Part shown: piece by piece, positions 32,536-43,088 of the stretch
Position numbering within the stretch: position 1 is the stretch's first letter
Layout: every line of letters starts with the position of its first letter
NCBI GenBank assembly: GCA_023313575.1
Contig: JAJTTP010000011.1
Span: 248,001 to 312,000, forward strand
Length of the DNA stretch: 64,000 nucleotides
From: Eutypella sp. D-1
Lineage: Eukaryota; Ascomycota; Sordariomycetes; Xylariales; Diatrypaceae
Direction: 5' to 3'
Made by a program: the position numbers and the translations under genes
Notes under the pieces: model-generated
Database searches by the model: none
Told to the model about the DNA's origin: nothing
The model's input: only the letters and a program-made list of their open reading frames with translations

Positions 32536-33187
32536 ATATGGGAATTGCATGGAAGTCTCGCTAGCGCAAGGGCGCCTAGTTGGGGCCTTTGGTTATTGGA
32601 TACAGTTTCTGGATTCATTTTCAATAAGTAAAGGGATGCAGATTAAAAAAAAAGTCTTTCCGTGAAAGAGGTTACATCCCTTTTGTCCTGGGAGGCGATA
32701 GCGTAGCCAATGCTTCTTCACGGTTCGAATTAATACCGTACCTACCAATGGTCAAGGTATCGTCATTCACGCCGTAGTGCACGCCACTACCTATCGCCTT
32801 GGAGAATAGTATGCGGGCATTATAGATAAGAATGTCCACGTATCTCTGGTTCTATTTGATTTGGTAGATATCCCGTTGATTTATAGATGAACTGTGCCCA
32901 CGGTATCCTATCATGGAATGCGCCACAAGTATAGGCTGGAGTGGTGGATCTGCGGCGGGGCCCATGCGACGCCGGCAACCGCACCGGTTCTTGGGTTATT
33001 GGAGAATAAGATACTCCGATTTGGCGGGGAAGATGTTACGTGCCTATTCGTGAGCGATAACGGAGTAACACCTTACTTTACTATAAGAGGCCTACCACAT
33101 AAGGGGTCTATGTTTACGGCCCAACGATTTGGGCCAGAAATTGAATGGTCGCCGGTGGGCGCTGGAAAATTCGTATTGCGAAAGACG
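32536..33187. other. Intergenic region between LPMO and amidase
   Basis: This holds the LPMO 3' UTR and the amidase promoter. The amidase frame is open back to 32894 but begins there with GTG, and reads like non-family sequence, so I treat it as leader. Confidence 0.5.
33082..33089 (+). promoter_or_regulatory. TATA box (TATAAGAG) of the amidase gene
   Basis: TATAAGAG, about 100 bases upstream of the ATG at 33188. It supports that start over the longer open frame. Confidence 0.45.
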
Positions 33188-34879
33188 ATGAGAAGAGTAT
33201 CGTCAATGCAGACCGGCCCCGGCCGTCCATGGCCATCGTTGGTATCCTCAGTGATTGGTGCAACTGCTTTATGGATAGCAGGAGCCTCAGGTCTACACGA
33301 GGCCTTCGATGCACGAGAGGCTACTGTCGAGGGCGTACACAACTCCCTCTTCACGGGCCTAGCCACCTGCCGTGAGGTGGTCTCTTCGTTCATATCGCGC
33401 ATTGAAGAGTTCAACCCGACAATAAATGCGATCATCAGTCTTAACCCAGAAGCTCTTGATATCGCGGATAGGCTCGATCAGGATATCGCTGCCGGAAACA
33501 CTACCGGGAAACTTTTCTGTATCCCCGTGCTGCTCAAGGACAACTATGACGCCACTCCCATGAACACCACCGGCTCGTCCCTTGCGCTGGCTGGTAATAA
33601 GCCGGCTGTGGATGGGCCGGTAGTTGCCGCGATGAAGAGGGAGGGCGCTATCATTCTTGGTAAGGTGAATTTACACGAGATGGCTCTCGAGGGGCTCTCT
33701 GTATCTTCTCTAGGTGGGCAGACTCTCAACCCCTACGACCAGACGCGGACTCCCGGAGGCAGCAGCGGCGGAACCGGTGCGGCGATCGCGGCGAGCTTCG
33801 CGGTTTTCGGCACGGGTACGGACACCGTAAACAGCCTCCGGAGCCCGGCAAGCGCGAACAGTCTCGTTAGCTTGCGGCCGTCGCGCGGCCTCATCTCGCG
33901 AGCCGGTGTCATTCCCGTCTCCTACACGCAGGACACGATCGGTCCTATTGCGAGGAACGTTAAAGACCTCGCTGTCGCCCTGAGCGTCATGGCGAGCGTC
34001 GGGTTCGATGCGGCCGACAACGCGACCGCAGCAGCCCCTCATGAGGCTGCAGGCAAGGATTATTCTTCCGACCTGTATGGGGGAAGCCTCAGCGGCCTCA
34101 GGCTAGGCGCTTTGGACGGTTTCTGGAACCACACGGCCTCCGGCGAGACGACGCCCGTCAACGATATTATGGACGATATGATACAGTTCCTGAGGGCAGA
34201 GGGTGCCGAGATAGTTAACATCACCGAACCCATCTATAATGCGCTTGAGATCTCTGCCACGATGGACGTGCAGCAGTTCGAGTATCGCGAAATGCTTGAC
34301 AGTTACCTCACCGATGCCGGCCCGGAAGGAATGGCGCCGGCTGGCTTTGCCGATGTGTACGCAGGCGGAAATTTTCTCGTAATCCCGGCACAGTACGGTT
34401 ACATTAACAATGCCTCGGTCTCCTCGACAGGCAACGAGTCTTACGCAGCTCGCCAGCTTGGCATAGGAAAGCTCACGAATGCACTATTCTCGACGTTCTC
34501 AACTCATTCGCTAGACGCCGTCATCTACCCAGAGCAGAAGAACCTAGTGGTGCGGCTCGGCGCGGCGTCGCAAAGTGGTCGCAACGGCATCCTTGCTGCG
34601 CTAACCGGGGTGCCTGTAGTCACGGTTCCAGCCGGGTTCTCGCCACCTTCAGAGGATGCGCCGGCCGGCGTGCCCATCGGGATGGAGATACTGGGACTGC
34701 CCTTCACCGAGGCACGGCTCCTCAACATAGCTTCGCATGTCACGCGGCTTCGACCAGTGCGCAGGATGCCGGTTTTCGCGAACATATCCGTGGAGGGCAG
34801 GGATTACGCCGAGGTGCCGCTAGTGAAGCCCGACAACGGCAACATCCCGGAAGCTTATCCCATTGGTGTCTTATCTTGA
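33188..34879 (+). CDS. Amidase-signature enzyme with an N-terminal hydrophobic leader
   Basis: 563 residues in one exon. It hydrolyses amide bonds by the Ser-cisSer-Lys mechanism; the substrate is unknown. Catalytic residues by family pattern are Lys117 (VLLKDNYDA), the GGSSGG loop (Ser192/Ser193) and the nucleophile Ser216 (GTDTVNSLRSPAS). The C-terminal half has the usual GVPVVTVPAG and PIGMEILG blocks. The leader PWPSLVSSVIGATALWIAGASG and many Asn-X-Ser/Thr sites suggest secretion or membrane anchoring. The start at 33188 has A at -3 and a TATA box 100 bases upstream; 33206 is an alternative ATG. The gene follows the LPMO gene on the same strand, 650 bases away. Confidence 0.92.
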   Translation: MRRVSSMQTGPGRPWPSLVSSVIGATALWIAGASGLHEAFDAREATVEGVHNSLFTGLATCREVVSSFISRIEEFNPTINAIISLNPEALDIADRLDQDIAAGNTTGKLFCIPVLLKDNYDATPMNTTGSSLALAGNKPAVDGPVVAAMKREGAIILGKVNLHEMALEGLSVSSLGGQTLNPYDQTRTPGGSSGGTGAAIAASFAVFGTGTDTVNSLRSPASANSLVSLRPSRGLISRAGVIPVSYTQDTIGPIARNVKDLAVALSVMASVGFDAADNATAAAPHEAAGKDYSSDLYGGSLSGLRLGALDGFWNHTASGETTPVNDIMDDMIQFLRAEGAEIVNITEPIYNALEISATMDVQQFEYREMLDSYLTDAGPEGMAPAGFADVYAGGNFLVIPAQYGYINNASVSSTGNESYAARQLGIGKLTNALFSTFSTHSLDAVIYPEQKNLVVRLGAASQSGRNGILAALTGVPVVTVPAGFSPPSEDAPAGVPIGMEILGLPFTEARLLNIASHVTRLRPVRRMPVFANISVEGRDYAEVPLVKPDNGNIPEAYPIGVLS

Positions 34880-36238
34880 GGGGAGGGAGTCCCGATGAGA
34901 ACCGACAATCCCCCCCCACCCCCCCAACATACACACACATACACACGCATACAATATTTTGTGCGCTCCGCTCCTCCGGTACAAGGCAGCTTTTACGTAT
35001 GCGTAAATTCAGGCTCGGTATATCTTAGTCTTTCTCTACCCTAATTTTTTATCGCCTGTCATAATCTTTTATGATAATCGGTGACTCTATTTGGTTACAC
35101 ATGGCTATGCGGGCGAGAACGGCATGTAAGATGACTTAATGGTGTGTCTGTGATTACTCATATTAAACCTGGTAATACCTATAGGAAGATGGTGGTGGTG
35201 GGCCGATAACAGTTGAAGCGGTCATTGTTCTTCAAATAGGACATGCAGGACTAGCGGTAGGGCGGACTTGGGGACAAGGTGTGCAATGGAACGATCTCGA
35301 TCTCCTAGGCAACTCCCAGCACAATTATGGAGAGGAATGACGCCGCCTGCTGCCACTTGCACAAGCGCTGGGTTGCAGTGGGGTGGGGTTTGCAGCTGAT
35401 TCCTCGAGAAGAAGAAAGTTCACTTTTCCCTCGCGGCCGCGGGCCTCTCTGCCTTGCTCTGTTCGCTCGAAGGCCACTGGAAGTTTTCTAGACCGTGAAT
35501 GCGGGCGGTAATTCTGGGGAAGGGATGTGCCGCTATTCCCATCCCCGGCCTCACCCGTGGTATGATGCCCTCGGCGGTCCGCACCATAAGATGCATGCGC
35601 GCTGTGTTCCACAGCAGGACCGCCGACTCGGGAGGCCTAACGACAAGAAGTATTTTTCTCTCTTGTATATCTACTTCCCCCGAAAACCCTTCTTCCCTCC
35701 TCTCACCTGTTCACCGTAGGATAGTTGCGCTGTTACTAGACAGTGCCTTTCTTTACGACGAATGATTTTCTGGAATTAGGCCCTCCCCATCCGTTCCCCC
35801 AAGGCAGTACACGACGCCTTCTTCTTCTCTTCTTGATATTTACGCTGAATTATGGTTGATTGACCGCCATCGACAAGGAAAGCCGGATATCACCGCTGTT
35901 ACTAGACAGCTCAGGGTCAGCTTCTACCCTCGGACATCCAGGCCATCATCCTTCACCGCTGAGGAGTTAGGGAGACACAACACGGAAACGACAACGGCTC
36001 GTTTCCAATCGTCGTGCGAAAGCAGCACATAGTGTCATGACCTTCCCATATTACATAGCCTTGCTCAGCACTCGTTCAGCAACTACACGTCTCCATGTTA
36101 TCACCATAACGAATCATTATTAATTCTACACAATCATAATTAAAAGACAACACAGCCGCAAAGCTACCCATCCAGCTAGCTAGCCTCTCGCGGCGTCCCT
36201 GAGGTGTCAACAGCCCGTCGAGCGGTGGGGTGGGACAG
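34880..36238. other. Intergenic region
   Basis: This begins with C-rich and CACACA-type simple sequence at 34908-34952 behind the amidase stop. No gene is recognised. Short frames near 35325-35765 on both strands have non-ATG starts or no family features. Confidence 0.5.
34908..34952. repeat. C-rich tract followed by a CA-rich tract
   Basis: Runs of C interrupted by single A, then ACACAC and CATACA units, directly after the amidase stop codon. Confidence 0.8.
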
Positions 36239-36490
36239 ATGTGTAAGGAGCTCTACCAGCGCTGGCAGGGATGCAACTGCTGGGGGTTTCTGGGGCCGCA
36301 GACGTGCCCGGAGCTGTTCAAGACATGTCGGGGGCCCCGGGGAGAAAGGGACAAGAACGTTGTCCGCTGGAACGATGGAATGTGTAATGAGTGCTGGGAT
36401 CGCTTGATGATCGAGGCAAAGGAGATGGCGGAGGCGGAGGCAGCGGCCGCGGCGTCGGTCTCGTCCCATAGCCAGTCTAACAGCAGTTGA
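36239..36490 (+). CDS. Small Cys/Trp-rich protein, MCxxLYxRW type
   Basis: 83 residues, starting MCKELYQRWQGCNCWGF and ending in an Ala-rich then Ser-rich tail. Eight cysteines are visible, in CNC, TCPELFKTC and MCNECW contexts, with conserved-looking Trp residues. This layout resembles short fungal orphan families that begin MC..xY..W..CxC, but I cannot name one. There is no signal peptide, so it is probably intracellular, and the CxC and CxxC pairs suggest metal binding. The start is the ATG at 36239; the frame is open only a few codons further up. Confidence 0.6.
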   Translation: MCKELYQRWQGCNCWGFLGPQTCPELFKTCRGPRGERDKNVVRWNDGMCNECWDRLMIEAKEMAEAEAAAAASVSSHSQSNSS

Positions 36491-37717
36491 TGACGGCCTG
36501 CCATGGGAGTATGTCAGGGAGTCGACCGCCAGGCGCGGCATCAGGAATCTGGCACAGAGACGTATATACATACTTCCGCGGCCTCTTCAAGGGTCGATCG
36601 GAAACGAGGACGGGAAGTCTCACCTCTTTGGGATTCCGTTTGATCAGGATTCAAGTTTACATCGTCGTTACTATATGTTTTCAAGTCTTAAACGGGACAA
36701 GTATCTGTCGCTTAACTAGATCAGTGTAATTTTAGTGCCTGGCCTAAACAGGATGCTACCACTGCAGTCGGCCGTCTCCGTGATGCTGTGCTAATGCAAT
36801 GTTGTCAGTGGCATTATTACCCATCATCGACTGGACAATTCGATCAACTTAAGCATATCGGCCCGGGAGAGTCCCTGCGAAAGCGATCTAGAAATAATCC
36901 AGTTCAATCTAGTGAATTGGACATGACATCATCTAAGGATGGAAGGCTCTGCTAGACCTCATCCTAGAGAGCGCATTCATCTATGGAGTAGGGCGAATGA
37001 ATGTGTTAGGACCATACATGCCAGAGCCGACACCAGCGTCCACGCCAAACAGAAAACATCAAATCGAAACGCAATGCCACCGACTCCGAACTTCGTACCT
37101 GAAGCGAAGATGCCCCATACCTCGAACAGTGTATAAAGAAAGACTGAAAAAGAACCATGAAAATAACCGGGATAGCACCGAGGACGGAAAGCAAATCCTA
37201 CCCAGAAACATCCGACTTGGTTTAGGTAAACGTGAATCGACCAAGGAAAGAAAACAAATACCTAGGAGAAAAAGCAGGTTTTGCCTCCGTCTTGCCCAGA
37301 TGGTGGTTAGGAGCGAAACCACTGTATAGACCGACTGTCCTGGGAACAGTGATTTACTTCCGCGGACCAAATGGAGCGGCGAGGTACACTGTTACCCCAA
37401 CCCTGACTTGTGTGGGTATAGGTATGCGAATGGTGTTCGAGTACTCCCCGGCAGCCTTAAGAGATAGCCGTAAACGTTGGGAAATCATCAAGGAGACTGG
37501 GAAACGGTAGGGCGAGTACGATGAATGAGGCGTGCAGGGATAAAGTGTGCGTGTGTGTGTGTGTTCTCCTCAACCCCTCCTTTTTTTGGGAATTCGTCCC
37601 CCCAGCCCCTTGTTTTTTCTTTTAAATTGTTAAAGAAGAATGGCAAGACCAAAGCAATTGCAAAACGGACCAGCGACGAAGCCAACACCGTATGAAAAAA
37701 CGAGCAGATACCAAATC
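36491..37717. other. Intergenic region
   Basis: No gene is supported. A GTGTGT tract lies at 37549-37563. Frames on both strands at 36997-37510 are antisense to each other and carry no motif. Confidence 0.5.
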
Positions 37718-38662
37718 TCAGGCCTCTTCCTTCAACGTGATTTTCCTCCGCTTCCTTCTCTGGCACTCATCATTGATATGCTGCACATGCTCCTCCAGGG
37801 TGTCCCGGGAATCACCACAGGTACCGCATCTATAGTCGTAAACAGCCGGCCTTTTGCACGTCTTGATGTGCCGAATGTAGTTGTCAGAGCGACTACTTGT
37901 GTGCCCACAACCGCATTGATAGTCCTCCGGGATGAAGGTGCCGTTGTGTGGACTTTGCTGTCGTTTCATATACTCGACACGATGTTGGCCGCTCATATGA
38001 TGCCTGGTTTGGTCCCGCTTAGAATCAAAACTCCTGCTTATACATCCAAATTTACATGAGAACTTTCTAGCCTGCCCTTGGATAGTTTGATTGTTGATGA
38101 TGTAGTCAGGTTGTTCAGGGTGTGCGGTAGGTGGAGCGGGAGAGTGCTGGTAGACTGGCGTAGACGGAATCGGGACTTGTTCAATAGGAGACGGCAATCG
38201 GAGCTCGGCGCTGGAAGATTCGCGAGCAGTTGGCAAATGGGAAGGGAATCTATCCGAGGCAGATAGGGGGGAAAGAGCACAAGGGTGTGGGCCTGAGTGC
38301 GTTGTAGGTGTTGATGTCTGTGTCATAGGTGATTCGTCGACGTGCGAAGAAAAGGACGAGATAGTTTCTTGGCCGAGGTTGGGCGACATGGTCCCCAGGA
38401 GGGACGTCAATGAGATGCTTGAAGGGGCTACGCATTGCTGCTCCCAGGGACTGAGATAGCGGCGAAAGTGGTCGTTGGCGTAGCAGTCCTCACTGATGTA
38501 GGCCCCGATAGGGGGAGGGTCCCAAGCCTCGCTGGGTCGTCGTTCATGTATACCATCATATCCATTGGATTCGCTACATGGGTCATATATCCCGAGATCC
38601 TCGGTATTGTCAAATATACAGGTTAAAGAATGGCAGCTTGAGTGAATGGGGGCAGCGCGGGC
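37718..38662 (-). CDS. C2H2-type zinc-finger protein, 5' end unresolved
   Basis: The first in-frame ATG is at 38389, which would give 223 residues, MSPNLGQETISSF. The frame stays open upstream to 38662 without any ATG. That stretch still looks coding (WDPPPIGAYISEDCYANDH, then RRYLSPWEQQCVAPSS), so a first exon probably lies further upstream; the coordinates here give the open frame. Three finger-like units sit at the C-terminus: FSCKFGCISRSFDSKRDQTR..H, YQCGCGHTSSRSDNYIRHIKTC and YRCGTCGDSRDTLEEHVQHI, followed by a basic RRKRRK patch. The middle is Ser/Pro-rich. It is probably a nuclear DNA-binding protein. A TATAAAAT element on this strand at 38907-38914 may be its TATA box. Confidence 0.68.
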   Translation of the reverse strand, partial: ARAAPIHSSCHSLTCIFDNTEDLGIYDPCSESNGYDGIHERRPSEAWDPPPIGAYISEDCYANDHFRRYLSPWEQQCVAPSSISLTSLLGTMSPNLGQETISSFSSHVDESPMTQTSTPTTHSGPHPCALSPLSASDRFPSHLPTARESSSAELRLPSPIEQVPIPSTPVYQHSPAPPTAHPEQPDYIINNQTIQGQARKFSCKFGCISRSFDSKRDQTRHHMSGQHRVEYMKRQQSPHNGTFIPEDYQCGCGHTSSRSDNYIRHIKTCKRPAVYDYRCGTCGDSRDTLEEHVQHINDECQRRKRRKITLKEEA

Positions 38663-40529
38663 TCAAAGTCCCGCACGTGCCCCACGCCCGGCTTTAGGAC
38701 TATAGCCTGTTATGAAACTCTGGTTGGAGTGTCTGTCAGTTAGGTGATTCTTGAAGTATTTGAGAATGCTAGGGTCAAGCCTACCTCAGAAGCCAGATAT
38801 CTGGCCAGAAACAATCTATAGCTAATTAAGACCCAGCGTCTACTGGTGACTGGATGTGACTGCCAGAACATTCTGTTCCCGAAGGATTGGTCGGTAGCAT
38901 CTCTAGATTTTATAGCCGTCCACATGTAGTACCTGCGCATAGCAGTGACAGTGCCCTCCTGTTGGGAAAAAAAGTAGTGTGACACGGCAGAAGCTCCATA
39001 CGCATGTGACATTCTGTAACGGCTCTGCCTACGTGGGTGGGCATGCACCGCCCAGGAAAACCAGGGGAAAATCAGGAGAGCGCGAGGGCCTCGATTGACA
39101 AGCCTATTGTGTTATTGGCCGGAGCATTCGATGTTTGCTCTCGACAACAAGCCACAATGCTAGGCGCCCTCACTTCGTGGGGTTTGGCCAAAAATTGTGT
39201 AGCGATGGAAGTAATAGCATCTCCTTTTGAATACTTCTAATGCTACGCTGTTACGTGGTTGGCGCATAGATAAACTGGGGCGCCAGGCCATTCGACAGGG
39301 AACTGAACGACAGACCAATCAGTGTGTTGAGGATAATAACGAGGCATCTCGCGAGGCCACTTGTGTGTGCTGCCTGATGTATCGGGATATACTTGAGGCC
39401 ATGGAAGTTGATATTCCAAAATAATTGCTTCCAAGGCGTACTTTCTCAGGGGCCCTCTATGTCCTCAGTGGAATTTCCGGTCAATTGAAAAACTTTCCAT
39501 GAGGATAGAATAAGGCTTTCGATTAAGAGCACCTACAGAACACTGGCGGCAACATGACTAGGTCGTGCTGCTATAGGAAGTGCTCAGAGTTGAAGTTCGC
39601 AAATTCCCAGATCAGATTACATGCATGGCCAGCGTGCTCCCGGAGTGTTCTCGGAATGAGGCAGTGCTTCCATACTATTGTCAACCCATGAGTGCTATGG
39701 CGGAGGGTGTTTGGGCTTCCCCCCTATTCCACAAGTCGCCCATGGACGACACTCTCAACATGCCTTACCACTGAAGACACACGTAGTCTTCAATTGGACA
39801 ATGTTACGAACAGTCATGAAGATGGATGTGCGATAACTTGGAAAACCCGTGTGCATACATGGGAATGAGTGTATCACCGTGTGTGTGGAAGCCTTTTTGA
39901 ACACAAGATGATGAGCACAGATGAGGGTGGCAGGGTGAGGTGAGTAGGTAACGGTGCAAGTGGATGCCCAGGTAATGATGTAATAACCCCCAGGCATGTA
40001 ATCCCAGGCATGTAAGTGAGAATGCATATTCATTAAACGCGGCGTCAGACGGCTTAGATACCGTCACGTTTTTTCGCGTAAAGCGCTATGATGACGCTCG
40101 CTATGAACATACCAGAGAAGTACATGGGAGGTACTCCACAGCCCCTCTTAGGTTACCTCAAGATGTCCCCGCAGACCCGTTACCGCCTCATGAATAGCGC
40201 CTAAAAACACTATTAACACCACTGCAACATGTATGACTGTACCCAGGTAGATACCTAGCATATACCTGCTTGATAAGTAGGTCCGGACATCTAGTAAAGA
40301 GCTCATTTGGAGCAGGCCTACAGGGCTGTGGTCGCCTAATTACCGCCCTGGGCTGGCTGGCTGGTTGCCTGGTTTACTATCAACCAGTATGTAGCTCTTT
40401 GCCTCCATTCATACTTTCATTTCAGATACCTGCCCACCCAACTTCCTAATTTGATATCTTCGTGCACGATGCCACCTAACACCCAGGAAATACCGGCTTG
40501 ACGTCTAACCCCATACTTGCCCGGTCTTG
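38663..40529. other. Intergenic region, including a possible first exon of the zinc-finger gene
   Basis: On the minus strand, an ATG near 38875 leads to an in-frame segment ending at a GAG|GTAGGC donor near 38785; this is one candidate first exon. The rest, up to RAD4, shows no gene. TAGGT/ACCTA words occur at 40240-40290. Confidence 0.4.
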
Positions 40530-43088
40530 ATGGCTGGTAGAAAGCGTGCCGCTCCTGGTAATAATGCTAGGGGTGCGGCGACACCGGGTCCATCGAGACG
40601 GACCCGGTCCGGCACCGGTCGCGCCGGACGCGTCGGTCACAACAATGTCCCAGACATCTATCAGGAAATGCTCGTAGAAGCCGAAGTACGACCGGGCACT
40701 GAACCTGTCGAGCGACCAGTCAAGAGGAGGCGTCCTGGACGAAGAAGCAACGAGCAATCGCAGAATTCGACCATACCAACAATGCCTGCTGGGTCAGATA
40801 AAGGAGCCCAAGAGGGGGATTCCGATGGAGACGATGAAGATATTGAATTCGAGGATGTCGAAATACCCGTCGCTGCCGTCCAGACTATCGCGAGAGACAC
40901 GGACGATGAGGAAGATGAGGAAGATTTGGCGTTCCATGATGTCAATCTCGCCTTGCTCAGCCTCGACACAAGCCAGCCTAACCATGACTCTCAAGTTCTG
41001 GAGCTTGACCTCTCAGTGCACGCCTCCAGAACTTCACATAGGACTGCAGATAGGCGAAAGCCCATTAGTAAGACGGAGAAAGATCGTCGGGTTGAAATAC
41101 ACAAGACTCACCTCCTCTGCCTCCTGGCGCATGTGTCTCGTAGGAATCGTTGGTGCAACGACCCCGTGGTTCAAGAAACACTCCGGCCCCTGTTGACGGA
41201 GAAGATGGAAACCTATCTGAACCCTGACACGAGCCTGCCTCAGTTCGGGCGGACACAGTCTCTCAAAAATGGCCTACAGGATGTCTTGAACATGTTCAAG
41301 ATTCAGTTCCGTGTCACGGAACGGGGAATCCGCAGGGCCCTTTGGGCGGAGAGCGAGGAACATCTCCAAAACGTGAACTCTCTACATATTGCGTGCTATG
41401 GACAATTACTGATATTCTAAACATAGTATCAACTCCCAGACGATGCGGAGACCCCTATGGATAGGCGAGACTTCCGCGAAGCGGCCAAGACCCTCAAGGG
41501 CTCGCGTGATATCGGTTCCCAGCTCTTCTGCGCATTACTTCGCGCCGCCGGCGTTGAGGCGCGGCTTGTGTGCTCCCTTCAGCCCTTATCGTTCCTCTCC
41601 GGCGGTCCTCCAATGGGCAAGCCGCCGAAGACGAAGACGCGGCCATCGCTTGAAGAGCAGTATGCTCGGATGCCCAAGTACGATAGCAGCTTTGATTCAC
41701 CTGCAATATCCTCGTCACCCTTCCCGTTGTCGGCGAGGAGGCGGCTGGGTCATCCAAACGCAGCGTCGTTTCAAGTACCTGTAGTCAACTCTGCTGGTCC
41801 ATCGAGCCAGGCGTCTCCGGCGTCTAAAAAGATACGAGAATCCTCGTTCCCCATCTACTGGGTTGAGGTACTCGACGAAGCGCACCAGAAATGGCAGCCC
41901 GTAGATCCCTTAGTGACCGAGTCGTTCTGGAAGCCGCAGAAGCTCGAGCCTCCGGCCTCAGATCGGGGGAACTGCATGGCCTATGTGATCGGCTTCGAGG
42001 CTGACGGCACGGCTAAGGACGTGACCCGTCGGTACGCAAAGGCCTACAATGCGAAGACTAGGAAGCTACGCATAGAGAGCGCCACCCCGATTGGCGAGAG
42101 GTGGTGGCGCAAGGCCCTTCGGACCTATTCACGCGGTTACACCACTGATCTCGATCAGATTGAGAGCAACGAGCTGGTCGCGACCGAGTCGCGCGAACCA
42201 ATGCCCCGCAATGTGGCTGACTTCAAGGACCACCCCATTTACGCACTACAGCGGCACCTGAGGCGGCACGAAGTCCTAGTTCCCGAAGCCATGCCTGCCG
42301 GGACAGTCGGGGCAGGCAGCAAGGCCCCGCTGGAGAAGATATACAGGCGCCGAGACGTGCGCGTGGCGCGCAGTCGTGAGAAGTGGTATAGAATGGGTCG
42401 GGAAGTACGGCCGGGTGAAGAGCCAGCGAAGTTCTTACCTAAGCGTGTGAAACGGACGGATGTCTTTGGGGACGAGGAATTGGCTGATGATGAGACTGCC
42501 GGGACGCCCATCTACACAATGGAGCAGACGGAGCAGTACGAGGCGCCGCCCGTCGTCGACGGTCGTGTGCCCAAGAATCGCTTTGGCAATCTCGACGTCT
42601 TCGTCCCTAGCATGATACCGCAGGGAGGGGCCTACGTGACCGACGAGTTGGCGGCCCGCGCAGCCTTCGTGTTGGGCGTGGACTACGCGCCCGCGCTGAC
42701 TGGTTTCGAGTTCAAGGGCAGGCAGGGCACCGCCGTGCTGCGCGGGGCCGTAGTCGCCGCCGAGCACGAGGAGGCCGTGCGCGCCGTGATCGCCGGGCTG
42801 CGAAGCCAGGAGGCCGAGGCCGAACAGGAGCGCAGGACTCGAGAGGTGCTCAGGATCTGGAGGCTATTTCTCATGCAACTCCGGGTCCGGCAGCGCATCT
42901 GGGCCGGCGTCGATTCCGATGAGGAAGCGGCTGCGGCTGCGGAAGCGGAGGCTGATGCCAAGGCTGCTGCCGCACGGCGTGATCTGGAGGATGAGGAGGA
43001 GGCGGCTGCGCTACAGGGCGAGGAAAGCGACGCCGGAGGTGGCTTTTTCATAGATGACGACTACGCAGGGGGGTTTGTCATGGATTGA
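40530..43088 (+). CDS. RAD4: DNA damage recognition protein Rad4/XPC
   Basis: 834 residues from two exons, 40530..41372 and 41427..43088 (54-bp intron, phase 0, N|YQLPDD). It recognises helix-distorting lesions in nucleotide excision repair, with Rad23, in the nucleus. The N-terminus is basic, then acidic (DGDDEDIEFEDVEIP). The transglutaminase-like domain is split by the intron and includes GSRDIGSQLFCALLRAAGVEAR. Beta-hairpin domain 1 starts at DHPIYALQRHLRRHEVLVP, and BHD3 contains VPKNRFGNLDVFVPSMIP. The C-terminal tail is Ala/Glu-rich and coiled, ending DDYAGGFVMD. The start is the ATG at 40530; one in-frame TTG precedes it. The family's length range fits. Confidence 0.97.

Noticed and set aside
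32894..33187. N-terminal 98-codon extension of the amidase
   Set aside because: It begins with GTG, reads unlike the family, and a TATA box lies inside it.
15000..38000. Idea of one secondary-metabolite gene cluster containing tyrosinase, aldolase, LPMO and amidase
   Set aside because: No polyketide synthase, NRPS, terpene synthase, P450 or pathway-type zinc cluster regulator is present; only a loose secretome island is supported.
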